Source: Marinobacter sp. (GTDB taxonomy: Bacteria > Pseudomonadota > Gammaproteobacteria > Pseudomonadales > Oleiphilaceae). Taken from it: a stretch of 59,742 nt of DNA. Made by a program: the position numbers and the translations under genes. The stretch covers positions 1 through 59,742 of the forward strand of contig JAGPVT010000126.1 of the NCBI GenBank assembly GCA_018066865.1, written 5' to 3'. Shown here piece by piece: positions 44,698-53,534 of this stretch (positions are counted from its first letter, which is position 1; each line of letters opens with the position of its first letter). The notes under the pieces are model-generated. The model was not told the DNA's origin and made no database searches. It saw nothing but the letters and a program-made list of their open reading frames with translations.

Positions 44698-45480
44698 ATG
44701 AAACTCAAAAATTCTGTTGCCATTGTGACCGGCTCATCCTCTGGCATAGGTGCCGCCATCGCCCGCCTGTTTGCGGAACACGGTTGTCATGTGGTGATCA
44801 ACTTCAGTAACAACGAGGACAGCGCCCGCTCAGTGGCCTGTGAATGCGAAAAGCATGGGGTGAAGACTTTGGTATATCGGGCTAATGTGGCCGAGGACGC
44901 CGAGTGCCGCGCCATGGTAGATGCGACGCTGGAACAGTTTGGCCGCATCGACATTCTGGTAAATAACGCCGGTACCACCAAGTTCTGTAACCACAACAAT
45001 CTCGACGGCCTCGATAAGCAGGACTTCCTTGACCTGTATGCGGTCAATACTATCGGCCCCTACCAGATGACCCGGGCTGCGGAGAAGGCTCTGCGAGCCA
45101 ACGGCTCCGGTCACATCATAAACATGGCTTCCATTGCCGGTCTGGCGGGTATCGGCAGCTCCATAGCCTATGCCGCCTCCAAGGGCGCGCTGATCACAAT
45201 GACCCGTTCGCTTGCCCGCGTGATGGGTCCCGAAGTGCGGGTCAATGCTGTCTGCCCGGGCTTTGTTCAGGGCGAATGGTTGAAGAAAGGCCTTGGTGAA
45301 GACAAATACAGCGCATTACTGGAAAAGACCAAAGCCGCTTCACCCCTGCATGATACCGCTTCGCCGGAAACCGTGGCGGATGTCTGCCTGGGCCTGATCA
45401 TCGGTGGTGATCTGACCACCGGCGAAACCATCCTCATCGACGGCGGTGCGCACTTAGGTGCGGCCCCGGTGCGTCACTGA
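44698..45480 (+). CDS. SDR-family oxidoreductase (FabG-like)
   Basis: 260 residues. NAD(P) motif VAIVTGSSSGIGAAIARLFA at 9-28, NNAG at 88-91 (DILVNNAGTTKF), catalytic Ser in NMASIAGLAG near 140 and Tyr-x-x-x-Lys in IAYAASKGA near 155-159. RVNAVCPGFVQGEW gives the PG motif. The ATG follows AAAAAGGGACATGCC. It ends 5 bp before a degraded copy of the 3' end of the enoyl-CoA hydratase gene, so before the insertion at 45.5-47.9 kb these two genes were probably convergent neighbours. The hydroxyacyl or keto substrate is unknown. Confidence 0.88.
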   Translation: MKLKNSVAIVTGSSSGIGAAIARLFAEHGCHVVINFSNNEDSARSVACECEKHGVKTLVYRANVAEDAECRAMVDATLEQFGRIDILVNNAGTTKFCNHNNLDGLDKQDFLDLYAVNTIGPYQMTRAAEKALRANGSGHIINMASIAGLAGIGSSIAYAASKGALITMTRSLARVMGPEVRVNAVCPGFVQGEWLKKGLGEDKYSALLEKTKAASPLHDTASPETVADVCLGLIIGGDLTTGETILIDGGAHLGAAPVRH

Positions 45481-45484
45481 GCCA

Positions 45485-45643
45485 ACCCCTCTGCCCCAGG
45501 GCATTTTTATAGTGATGATAACCAGCAGAATTTTGCCCACCGGGCCCTGGCTGTCAAACAGTGTCGTCACCTCTTCGCCATGGACTCCAACATCCGGTTT
45601 ACCGCGCCCAGGTGCTCCGGCTCGTTGTGGCACATGCCTTGAA
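45485..45643. repeat. Direct repeat copy A: 3' end of enoyl-CoA hydratase gene plus flank
   Basis: This stretch is a diverged direct copy of 47900-48054. It keeps, on the minus strand, the last 25 or so codons of the hydratase in frame ([16 protein letters not shown], then the stop at 45567) and the 80 bp after the stop. Differences are scattered substitutions and small indels in the flank. It ends at the word TGCCTTGAA where HPPD sequence takes over. Confidence 0.85.
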
Positions 45644-45865
45644 GTTCCCCTCACCGAAGCGGTCAATCAGGTACAGCGGGGATGTCCATCGGCTGGGCTC
45701 GCTGTTGAGGATGAGGTTGATCTCACCCTGGCGATAAAGCGAGGCGCTCTTGGAACGATGATTGGCAACTTTGGCGAACCCCATCATCGCAAAAATGGGC
45801 TCCAGGGTATTTGGAGTCGGTAGAAGTGGAGCGGTAGCAGGTGTAGAGATACATCGTGCCTGCAT
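45635..45865 (-). pseudogene. Mosaic remnant of 4-hydroxyphenylpyruvate dioxygenase
   Basis: The minus-strand frame from 45865 reads [20 protein letters not shown] and [15 protein letters not shown], the N-terminal region of HPPD, then jumps to [11 protein letters not shown] (the central region, as in the right-edge HPPD gene), then to NFKA (its C terminus), and then runs into hydratase sequence. Two internal deletions thus join three parts of one HPPD gene; all iron ligands are lost. The joins fall at words that occur at both partners: CTC-CCGAA and TGCCTTGAA. This is not a working gene. Confidence 0.8.
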
Positions 45866-45929
45866 GTTTCAAGATAACGTTTATACGCCACTTGAATGGA
45901 GAATTTATTCGTGATGCCTCTATGCCCTA

Positions 45930-46133
45930 TTGAACCTGGATGCAAAGAAAGCGTGTGTCAAGTGGCTGAATTCGCTTGAGTTCGGGAGAGATGGAGCCTT
46001 TGCCTTGGTCATCAGACATTTCCCTCATGGCGACAATATGATCGCCTACGTCAGTGTCGGGAACATTGAACTATTACAAGGTATAGATGCTATTCTTTTA
46101 GCTTATGAGAATAATATTGGAAGGTACAGATAA
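45930..46133 (+). CDS. Small protein upstream of and overlapping the GGDEF-EAL gene
   Basis: 67 residues with a TTG start (no ATG is available in frame), reading NLDAKKACVKWLNSLEFGRD and ending NNIGRYR. Its stop TAA overlaps the ATG of the PAS-GGDEF-EAL gene (TAATG), the arrangement used for translational coupling. The composition looks protein-like rather than random. I do not recognise the family. It could be a partner that regulates the c-di-GMP enzyme or the tail of a larger lost gene. Confidence 0.4.
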   Translation: MNLDAKKACVKWLNSLEFGRDGAFALVIRHFPHGDNMIAYVSVGNIELLQGIDAILLAYENNIGRYR

Positions 46134-47881
46134 TGTCGGATAAACGGGACCCGATAATAACTCCTTTGTCCGCTACGGATACTGAGCGTTCTCAGCCCAC
46201 CATCAGACAGAGTGAACAGAAGTTCCATGAATTGATCGAAAGCCTGCCTATGGTTGCGGTGCAGGGCTATAACAAAAAGCGTCAAGTCATTTACTGGAAC
46301 GAGGCGAGCAGGCGCCTTTATGGCTATACCCGGGAAGAGGCACAGGGACAATTACTGGAAGATTTGATTATCCCTGACGATATGCGCGAAGGCGTAATAA
46401 AAGCGCACCAGGATTGGTTAGAGAAAGATATCAGTATTCCTGCAGAAGAAATTGTGCTGAAACGCAAGGATGGTCGTCTTCTGCCTGTTTATTCCAGTCA
46501 TGTGATGCTCAAACAGGATACCGGTGACTACGAATTGTTCTGTGTCGATATCAGCCTGGAAGAGCAAAAAAACGCCAAGGACGCGTTGTACCAGATGGCA
46601 AACTTTGACGATCTGACCCGGTTGCCCAACCGAAGGTTTATGGAGGCAGAATTATCGCTGCGTCTGGCCGAAGCAGATCGAACAAAGCAAGCCGTGGCCG
46701 TGGTGTTTATTGATCTGGATAATTTCAAGCTGATCAATGACACTCTTGGCCACCATTATGGCGACAGACTGTTATTGGCGGTTGCAGAGACGCTGAAAAC
46801 AGAAGTTCGTAGCTATGACCTCATGAGCCGGTTTGGCGGTGATGAGTTTGTATTGTTGTTGTTTGATTCTGATGGGGTAGAACGCATCCATGAACTCCTC
46901 GAACGTTTAATAGCCAAGCTGGATCAGGGTTTTGTTCTGGATGGGGACCTTTACCAGGTAACAGCCAGTTTCGGTATCAGCCTGTTTCCGGATGATGGCG
47001 CGACCGTAGCTGAACTGATGGGGAATGCGGATGCCGCCATGTATCAGGCAAAAGAAAATGGTAAAAACAGGATCTGTTTTTACACCCCTGACATCAATGA
47101 TCGACTGGTTCACTATCAGGAAATTTCTGCACTCTTGCGCCGCACCCTCGCTGCCGACAGCCTGCAACTGTATTTTCAGCCCCAAATTGATTTGAAGTGC
47201 GGGAGTGTCCGCTCCTGTGAGGCATTATTGCGATGTTTCGATGAAAACTCTCAGGCGGTTTCTCCGGCTATATTTATTCCCGTAGCGGAAAAGTCAGGGT
47301 TGATTAATCGTATAGGGGATTGGGTAATCGAAGCAGCTTGCAAGCAGCTAAAGGCCTGGCAAGGTACGACACTTGAAAACATACGGGTTGATATCAATTT
47401 ATCGGGTAAGCAACTGGCCAATCCGTCTTTGGCGGATCACATTCTTCAAACTCTGCAAAATTATGACCTGACGACCGCCCAGATAGGCTTGGAACTGACA
47501 GAAAACGAAGTATTCGGTGGCGATGAGGGGCAGATAGGACAGTTAGAAAAATTGAAAAAGGCTGGCGTGCATATTTCTATCGACGATTTCGGTACGGGCC
47601 ATTCTTCTCTGGTTTATTTGCGAAAGTTACCCGTTTCGAGCCTGAAAATTGACAGGAGTTTCCTGCACCATGCTATGGAAAATGACAGTGATATGGCTAT
47701 TATGCAAGCCATTATTACCGTTGGACATCGGCTTGGCTTGAGTGTGGTCGTAGAGGGGGTCGAAACGATTGAACAGCATAATCTGGTCCGCGATCTCGAT
47801 TGCGATCTGGCTCAGGGATACCTATACGCAAGGCCGATACTTGCAGATCAGATGCCGACATTTTGTAGCCAGCGCCGGTAA
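46133..47881 (+). CDS. PAS-GGDEF-EAL bifunctional cyclic di-GMP protein
   Basis: 582 residues, no membrane helix. PAS sensor about 22-145 (NEASRRLYGYTREEAQGQLL). GGDEF domain about 155-315 with an intact active site RFGGDEFVLLL and an inhibitory I-site RxxD (RSYD) five residues before. EAL domain about 335-575 with EALLR, NLSGKQLANP, LELTENEV, DDFGTGHSSL, LKIDRSF and VVEGVET; the metal and catalytic residues look complete. So both cyclase and phosphodiesterase activity are possible. Its DNA is visibly richer in A+T than the neighbours and it lies between two direct repeats, suggesting acquisition. Confidence 0.9.
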   Translation: MSDKRDPIITPLSATDTERSQPTIRQSEQKFHELIESLPMVAVQGYNKKRQVIYWNEASRRLYGYTREEAQGQLLEDLIIPDDMREGVIKAHQDWLEKDISIPAEEIVLKRKDGRLLPVYSSHVMLKQDTGDYELFCVDISLEEQKNAKDALYQMANFDDLTRLPNRRFMEAELSLRLAEADRTKQAVAVVFIDLDNFKLINDTLGHHYGDRLLLAVAETLKTEVRSYDLMSRFGGDEFVLLLFDSDGVERIHELLERLIAKLDQGFVLDGDLYQVTASFGISLFPDDGATVAELMGNADAAMYQAKENGKNRICFYTPDINDRLVHYQEISALLRRTLAADSLQLYFQPQIDLKCGSVRSCEALLRCFDENSQAVSPAIFIPVAEKSGLINRIGDWVIEAACKQLKAWQGTTLENIRVDINLSGKQLANPSLADHILQTLQNYDLTTAQIGLELTENEVFGGDEGQIGQLEKLKKAGVHISIDDFGTGHSSLVYLRKLPVSSLKIDRSFLHHAMENDSDMAIMQAIITVGHRLGLSVVVEGVETIEQHNLVRDLDCDLAQGYLYARPILADQMPTFCSQRR

Positions 47882-47899
47882 AGGTAGGCTCCGCCGCCT

Positions 47900-48054
47900 A
47901 CCCCTCTGCCCCGGCCATCTTAATGATGATAGCCTGCAGGATTTTGCCCACCGGGCACTGGCTGTCAAACAGTGTCGTCACCTCTTCGCCATGGATTCCA
48001 ACATCCGGTTTACCGCGTCCAGGTGCTCCGACTCGTTGTGGCACATGCCTTGAA
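47900..48054. repeat. Direct repeat copy B: genuine 3' end of the enoyl-CoA hydratase gene
   Basis: Direct partner of 45485-45643, in the same orientation and about 2.25 kb away. Here the sequence continues into the full hydratase gene after TGCCTTGAA. The left end begins 19 bp after the GGDEF-EAL stop, so the two copies closely bracket the c-di-GMP module. Confidence 0.85.
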
Positions 48055-48781
48055 ATACAGCGCATAGGTCCAGAAAGTCCTTCATCTCCATACGCTGGGC
48101 CATCTTCATAAGGCGCTTGGTCAGACGGGTGGCCTTCGGGGGTTGGCTGGCGATGCGTTTTGCCATCGTCATCACTGTCGGCATCAGATCATCGGCCGGC
48201 ACTACCTCCAGAACTATGCCCAGTTCTTTGGCCTCACTCGCCTCCACAATACGGCCGGTAAGCGTAAGTTCAAATGCTCGCTGATAGCCGATCAGGCGCT
48301 GCATGAGCCAGGCACCACCGTCGCCGGGTATAATGCCCAGATTGAGGAAGGTCTCACCAAATTTGGCCTTCTCCGAGGCGATACGTATATCGGCCATGTT
48401 AGCGAGGTCAAAACCGGCGCCGATTGCAGGACCATTTACCGCAGCAATAATGGGAACTTCCACGCCTTGCAACGCCAACGGGATCTTTTGTATGCCTTTG
48501 CGATACCGGTCGGCGCACTCGGCCACGTCGCCGGCAAAGTCACCACCACGCTCGGCCATATCGCGAGCGTTACCGCCGGCGCTGAAGGCCGAACCGGCCC
48601 CGGTGATAACCAGCACAGAGACGTCGTTGCAATGATTCACCCAGTCCGCAGTGGTCACGATGTCGTCGATCAAATGAGAACCGGTCAGGGCGTTACGCAG
48701 GTCGTGTCGATTGAGAGTAAGCACCGCAACCCGGTCTTCGAGGGTCAGCAGAGCATCAGTGAGATTGGGAAGATTGTTCAT
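47978..48781 (-). CDS. Enoyl-CoA hydratase/isomerase family protein
   Basis: 267 residues, crotonase fold. Oxyanion-hole segments: AFSAGGNARDMAERGG near 65 and GPAIGAGFDLANMADIRIA near 115. Typical Glu in GETFLNLGIIPGDGGAWLM near 140. The start MNNLPNLTD follows AAGGAATCTCCTG. The last codons are duplicated at 45567. It is likely to hydrate or isomerise an enoyl-CoA in fatty or aromatic acid breakdown; the adjacent SDR gene (before the insertion) may act on the hydroxyacyl product. Specific substrate unknown. Confidence 0.88.
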   Translation of the reverse strand: MNNLPNLTDALLTLEDRVAVLTLNRHDLRNALTGSHLIDDIVTTADWVNHCNDVSVLVITGAGSAFSAGGNARDMAERGGDFAGDVAECADRYRKGIQKIPLALQGVEVPIIAAVNGPAIGAGFDLANMADIRIASEKAKFGETFLNLGIIPGDGGAWLMQRLIGYQRAFELTLTGRIVEASEAKELGIVLEVVPADDLMPTVMTMAKRIASQPPKATRLTKRLMKMAQRMEMKDFLDLCAVFQGMCHNESEHLDAVNRMLESMAKR

Positions 48782-48840
48782 CAGGAGATTCCTTGGGGGT
48801 TGGCACACGCCAATCTTTTGCACGGAGCATTTTTCTTTGC

Positions 48841-49362
48841 TTAATGCGCGTGAAAGGCACTCAGCCTTTCTATCAGTAGCTCACAAGCCTGATCCTGGTT
48901 CAGGGCATCGCCCTGAATCATGATATCAGCATAGCGGGAATACAATGCGGAGCGCTCTTCATACAGCTCTATGAGTGATTGTTCAGGCCGCTTTGAAATG
49001 CCTCTCAGGCTGTAATCACCGATCCGCACCACCACCGTATCCAGAGAGATATCCAGAAACACAACCACACCTTTCCTTTTGAGGTGCTTCATGGCCGCAT
49101 CGCTGTACACGGCACTTCCACCTGTGCTGATAACGTACTTTTCCACATTCAGCTGCAACAGCACCTCTTCCTCGATTTGCCGCAAGGCAAGGTAACCCTT
49201 CTGGTTAACAATATCCTGGAGCGTGCAGCCGGCTTTTTGCTGTATCAGCAAATCCGTGTCGATAAAACCAAGCCCAAGTCGCTTGGCAACCAATACACCT
49301 ACGGTACTTTTCCCGCTGCCCGGCATACCGACAAATATGAGGTTTCGGGAATCTGATAGCAT
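48841..49362 (-). CDS. Shikimate kinase-like protein
   Basis: 173 residues with the shikimate kinase fold: Walker A GMPGSGKSTVG at 12-22, FIDTDLLIQQ near 34, LALRQIEEEVL near 59, and a LID-type SLRGISKRPEQSL near 120. The usual GGG loop reads STGGSAVYS, so the third Gly is Ser, which makes this a divergent paralogue of AroK. It is not beside aroB, where the main aroK sits in this class. AAGGAAGAGTGAG precedes the ATG. Role in aromatic synthesis is therefore probable but not certain; another small acid could be the substrate. Confidence 0.78.
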   Translation of the reverse strand: MLSDSRNLIFVGMPGSGKSTVGVLVAKRLGLGFIDTDLLIQQKAGCTLQDIVNQKGYLALRQIEEEVLLQLNVEKYVISTGGSAVYSDAAMKHLKRKGVVVFLDISLDTVVVRIGDYSLRGISKRPEQSLIELYEERSALYSRYADIMIQGDALNQDQACELLIERLSAFHAH

Positions 49363-49396
49363 CTCACTCTTCCTTATCTGCTATGAGGCCCGGCTC

Positions 49397-50620
49397 TCAG
49401 GCCGGCTTTGCGTCGGCCCGATAACAGGCCGCAGCGGTGAACAATACATCGGTAGAGGAATTCAGGGCCGTCTCAGCGGAGTCCTGAACAACGCTGATGA
49501 CGAAGCCGATAGCAACCGCCTGCATGGCCACTTCCGTTGGTATCCCGAACAGGCTTGTTGCCAGAGGAATCAGAAGCAAGGAACCGCCGGCGACACCGGA
49601 AACACCGCAAGCTGCAAGCGCCGAGACCACAGAAAGCAACAGTGCGGTTCCAAAATCCACGGGGATGCCAAGAGTGTGGGCGGTAGCCAAAGTGATCACA
49701 GAAATAGTAATAGCAGCACCGGCCATATTTACCGTCGCGCCCAGAGGAATAGAAATTGTGTAGGTGTCTGAATCCAGGTTCAAGCGATCAGACAGTGCAA
49801 GGTTGACGGGAATATTAGCTGCCGAGCTGCGTGTGAAGAAGGCTGTGATGGCACTGCCGCGCAGGCATTCAAACACCAGTGGATACGGGTTTCGGCGAAT
49901 CTGCCAGAACACGATAAGCGGATTGGTTACCAGCGCGACAAACAGCATACAGCCAACAATAACGCCAAGCAGCTGGCCGTAGCCCAGCAGAGCACCAATG
50001 CCCGACTCCGCCAGTGTATTGGCAACCAGCCCGAAAATGCCTAAAGGTGCAAGACGAATAACACCGCGAACGATTCCGGAGACGGCCTCTGACAGGTCAT
50101 CAAGACCCTGGCGCGTCGTGTCGCTGGCATTGCGCAACATAAAGCCGAGGCCAACCGCCCATACCAATATGGCAATGAAATTGGCTTCCAGAAGCGCTTT
50201 GACAGGATTGTTCACAGCACTTAGCACCAGGTTTTCCAGAATTTCGCCGATATTTGAAGGCGGATTACCGCTTACACCGGTCAAATCCAACGATAGCTCG
50301 GTAGGCATCAGAAAACTGGCGATCACCGCAACCATAGCGGCCGCAAGTGTTCCCACTACATAAAGAAGCAGCACGCCGCGGATGTGTGTGGGCTGCCCCT
50401 GCTTGTGGCCTGCGATGGCTGCAGCCACCAACACGAAAACCAACACCGGCGCCACAGCTTTCAATGCCTTGACGAACAGCTGCCCCAGCAGCGCCACCGA
50501 GCGCGCGGCGTCAGGCGATATAATAACCAGAAGCACACCGGCGACTATGCCAAGGGCAATTTGAGCGACAAGCCCAAGGCGCATTAAAGGTCGAAAAACG
50601 GTGCTCAGTGCAGAAAACAT
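49397..50620 (-). CDS. sstT: Serine/threonine:sodium symporter SstT
   Basis: 407 residues, a dicarboxylate/amino acid:cation symporter (DAACS) family member with about eight membrane helices and two re-entrant loops. Family signatures: [20 protein letters not shown] near 265 (the serine-rich hairpin), [20 protein letters not shown] near 290 and the [20 protein letters not shown] region near 335. These match SstT rather than GltP or DctA. CGCGAGGCTTTC precedes the ATG. Imports serine and threonine with sodium. Confidence 0.9.
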   Translation of the reverse strand: MFSALSTVFRPLMRLGLVAQIALGIVAGVLLVIISPDAARSVALLGQLFVKALKAVAPVLVFVLVAAAIAGHKQGQPTHIRGVLLLYVVGTLAAAMVAVIASFLMPTELSLDLTGVSGNPPSNIGEILENLVLSAVNNPVKALLEANFIAILVWAVGLGFMLRNASDTTRQGLDDLSEAVSGIVRGVIRLAPLGIFGLVANTLAESGIGALLGYGQLLGVIVGCMLFVALVTNPLIVFWQIRRNPYPLVFECLRGSAITAFFTRSSAANIPVNLALSDRLNLDSDTYTISIPLGATVNMAGAAITISVITLATAHTLGIPVDFGTALLLSVVSALAACGVSGVAGGSLLLIPLATSLFGIPTEVAMQAVAIGFVISVVQDSAETALNSSTDVLFTAAACYRADAKPA

Positions 50621-51170
50621 GAAAGCCTCGCGTTGCAGTTGTAAATAAACCTATGGTTTGGTTGGCGCGTAGGGGTGTCGCAGACGTGGCGAGCCCGGAT
50701 GCGGTAGGCATCTGGCGCGCTATGATAACGCAAAGTTGCAAGCTGTAAATGAAGTCGCACCCATTAATTCCGGGATGTAACCGCCCTTCTCGAAATTACC
50801 AACAAACAAATGATCGATAGAAGGAATGGATAGCGAAGACGCCCTGAACTAAACCCTATGTCACAGCCAACAAGCGGGTGCTGCGAAAGCAATTCAATAG
50901 TTGATGCATAAGGTGAACCACGACCAACGTCGCAAGAACTGCAACACTGAGAGAACTGAAGCCAGCGCCTGGCAAGCCTTCGATTGCCTCTGTACCTCCA
51001 CTTACTGGAGTGAAGGCAATTATTTTCCAAAACGTTGACTGACGTATAGAAATAGAAGCTGGTCATTGCTTGACCAATGTTGGCACTTAACCTAATTTTT
51101 AAGACTCAAACACATGTTTTCTCACTAAAGGTAATCCAGAAGTCTTGTCGACGTTTACTTAGGAGTTGTT
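50621..51170. other. 550-bp spacer between sstT and the P450 gene
   Basis: No convincing gene is seen. A minus-strand frame at 50764-51066 is open but matches no family and has no ribosome site. The right end carries a promoter/operator candidate for the P450 operon (51060-51098). The left end should hold the sstT promoter. Confidence 0.45.
51060..51098 (+). promoter_or_regulatory. Inverted repeat and promoter candidate upstream of the P450 gene
   Basis: TGGTCA-TTGCT-TGACCA (51060-51076) is a perfect 6-bp inverted repeat. TTGACC (51070-51075), inside it, is a fair -35, and TAATTT at 51093-51098 with a 17-bp spacer is a weak -10. The P450 ATG is about 70 bp further. A repressor site over the -35 is plausible; no regulator gene adjoins the operon. 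Confidence 0.45.
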
Positions 51171-53507
51171 ATGGCGGACCATCCCTTCTCAGGCTCCTCT
51201 CACCTTGCGGGCCACTGCCCAATGAGTGGGCTCACGATGGCGCCGAATGGATGTCCTGTTTCGCCAAAAGCTGCAAATTTCGACCCCTTCGAGAGCGCCT
51301 ACCAACTCGATCCTCCAGAAGCCCTTCGCTGGTCACGAGACCAGGAACCAGTGTTCTATAGCCCGAAACTGGGGTATTGGGTGGTGAGTCGCTATGCGGA
51401 TGTAAAAGAGATCTTCCGCAACAACCAGATATTCTCACCGGCCATCGCGCTGGAAAAAATCACTCCGGTATCACAAGAGGCGCAGGACACGCTCAAGCGC
51501 TACGATTACGCCATGAATCGCACGCTGGTTAACGAAGATGAACCGGCCCACATGGAACGTCGGCGTGCGCTTATGGAATCGTTCACACTTGATGAACTAA
51601 AACATCACGAGCCTATGCTCCAAAGCCTGACACAGGAATATCTGGATCGGATTATCGATAAAGGGGAAGCCGATCTCGTCGACGAGATGCTATGGGAAAT
51701 TCCCTTGACGGTTGCTCTGAATTTTTTGGGCATTCCCGAAGAAGACATGGACACACTACGCAAATATTCCATCGCCCATACGGTAAACACGTGGGGGCGC
51801 CCGTCAACAGAAGAACAGGTCGCGGTGGCGGAAGCGGTCGGAAACTTTTGGCAGTATGCCGGCAAGGTGCTGGAGAAAATGCGCCAGGACCCGTCAGGTC
51901 ATGGATGGATGAAATACGCAATCCGCAAGCAAAAGGAACTGCCTGAGGTTGTTACCGACTCTTATCTTCACTCCATGATGATGGCAGGCATTGTCGCTGC
52001 GCACGAAACAACAGCTCACGCCTCGGCCAATATGTTCCGGCTGCTTCTGGAAAACAGAGAAGTATGGAACGACATTTGTGACAACCCCATCCTGATCCCC
52101 AATGCGGTGGAAGAATGCCTGCGCTATTCAGGCTCGGTTGCAGCCTGGCGGCGCATTGCCACTGCCGATACGCGCATTGGAGATACGGAGATTCCGGAAG
52201 GCTCCAAGTTGCTGATCATCAGCGCGTCGGCAAACCACGACGAACGTCACTTCGAGAACCCCGACGATTTGGATATCTATCGGGACAACACCACAGACCA
52301 CCTCACGTTTGGCTATGGCGCCCACCAATGCATGGGCAAGAATCTGGCGCGGATGGAAATGCGAATCTTCCTTGAGGCATTCACCCGTCGCCTGCCACAG
52401 CTCGAATTGGTTCCGGATCAGACCTTCACATTTGTGCCCAACACCTCATTCCGTGGTCCGGAACATCTATGGGTTCGCTGGGATCAAAACCAGAACCCTG
52501 AACAGCGTGACCCCGGGATACTCGAGCGCATCCGCACATTCACCATTGGCGCACCCACGCCACACGATTCGGCGCGTCCGGTCCGGGTAGCCGATGTGGC
52601 AGTCGAGGCCGAAGGTGTGGTCCGATTAGTACTGGAAGATCCCCGCGGCCGCAAGCTCCCGCGTTGGACTCCGGGTGCTCATATCGATGTCGTTGCCGGT
52701 GACTTTGCACGTAAATATTCTGTGTGTGGCGATCCTGAAGACCCATACCGGTTGCAGGTTGCAGTTCTGAGAGAAGCCGCCGGACGTGGGGGCTCCGCTT
52801 TCCTGCACGAGACCGTTAAAGCCGGCTCACTGATTCATATTCGAGGCCTGAAGAATCACTTTCGTCTGGATGAAACGGGAGATTCCTATCTACTGATCGC
52901 CGGTGGAATCGGCATCACACCGATCATTGCGATGGCCGACCGCCTCAAACATTTAGGCAAAGACTACACTGTCCACTACTGCGGCCGAGCCAGGGGAACC
53001 ATGGCGTTCTTGAGCCGCCTGGAGCGTGACCACAGCGATCGGTTACACCTATACCCTGCCAGCGAGAAACAACGACTTCCCCTATCCACGCTGGTTGGTA
53101 AAAGTAACGCAGAGCAGATTTACGCCTGTGGCCCCGAGCGGTTACTGGACGCGCTTGAGGATGCCACATCCAATAACCCGGAAAAACTTCACATCGAGCA
53201 CTTTACGGCCACCGGCGCTGTTCTGGATCCTGCCAAGGAAATCGGTTTTGACGTGGTGCTGACTGATTCGGAGCTGACGGTTCACGTTGCTCCGGATCAA
53301 ACTGTGCTTCAGGCCCTACGGGCAGTTGGTGCGGACATCCCCAGTGACTGCGAAGAAGGAATCTGTGGCACCTGTGAGGTGCCCGTGGCTGCAGGCGATA
53401 TCGACCATCGGGACAAGGTATTGACCGCATCGGAACGGGCAGAGAACCGTCGAATGATGACGTGTTGTTCCCGAGCCCGTGGAGAAAAGATCTTTCTGGC
53501 TATTTAA
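51171..53507 (+). CDS. Self-sufficient cytochrome P450 (CYP116B-like) fused to reductase and [2Fe-2S] domains
   Basis: 778 residues. P450 domain about 1-440: I-helix AGIVAAHETTAHA near 275, K-helix ExxR in EECLRYSG near 315, and heme loop FGYGAHQCMGKNLA with ligand Cys387. Then a phthalate-dioxygenase-reductase-like domain (about 465-670) with RKYSVCGDP (flavin) and IAGGIGITPIIAMA (NADPH), and a C-terminal plant-type [2Fe-2S] domain with Cys727, 732, 735 and 765. This is the class VII (P450RhF) plan. The ATG follows TAGGAGTTGTT. A TRAP transporter follows, so the substrate is probably an imported organic acid, perhaps aromatic. Confidence 0.92.
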   Translation: MADHPFSGSSHLAGHCPMSGLTMAPNGCPVSPKAANFDPFESAYQLDPPEALRWSRDQEPVFYSPKLGYWVVSRYADVKEIFRNNQIFSPAIALEKITPVSQEAQDTLKRYDYAMNRTLVNEDEPAHMERRRALMESFTLDELKHHEPMLQSLTQEYLDRIIDKGEADLVDEMLWEIPLTVALNFLGIPEEDMDTLRKYSIAHTVNTWGRPSTEEQVAVAEAVGNFWQYAGKVLEKMRQDPSGHGWMKYAIRKQKELPEVVTDSYLHSMMMAGIVAAHETTAHASANMFRLLLENREVWNDICDNPILIPNAVEECLRYSGSVAAWRRIATADTRIGDTEIPEGSKLLIISASANHDERHFENPDDLDIYRDNTTDHLTFGYGAHQCMGKNLARMEMRIFLEAFTRRLPQLELVPDQTFTFVPNTSFRGPEHLWVRWDQNQNPEQRDPGILERIRTFTIGAPTPHDSARPVRVADVAVEAEGVVRLVLEDPRGRKLPRWTPGAHIDVVAGDFARKYSVCGDPEDPYRLQVAVLREAAGRGGSAFLHETVKAGSLIHIRGLKNHFRLDETGDSYLLIAGGIGITPIIAMADRLKHLGKDYTVHYCGRARGTMAFLSRLERDHSDRLHLYPASEKQRLPLSTLVGKSNAEQIYACGPERLLDALEDATSNNPEKLHIEHFTATGAVLDPAKEIGFDVVLTDSELTVHVAPDQTVLQALRAVGADIPSDCEEGICGTCEVPVAAGDIDHRDKVLTASERAENRRMMTCCSRARGEKIFLAI

Positions 53508-53534
53508 TAAGCAAAATAATAAGGATAAGAATCT

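Noticed and set aside
45458..45823. Plus-strand 121-codon frame over the mosaic region
   Set aside because: It is the antisense of the hydratase and HPPD fragments, as shown by the same pattern opposite the real hydratase at 47923-48111.
45485..48054. Integron cassette or transposon as the cause of the GGDEF-EAL insertion
   Set aside because: No attC-like core sites, terminal inverted repeats or transposase/integrase genes were seen; the flanks are homologous gene ends.
50764..51066. Minus-strand 100-codon frame in the sstT-P450 spacer
   Set aside because: No ribosome site, odd composition and no recognisable family; neighbouring frames are no better.
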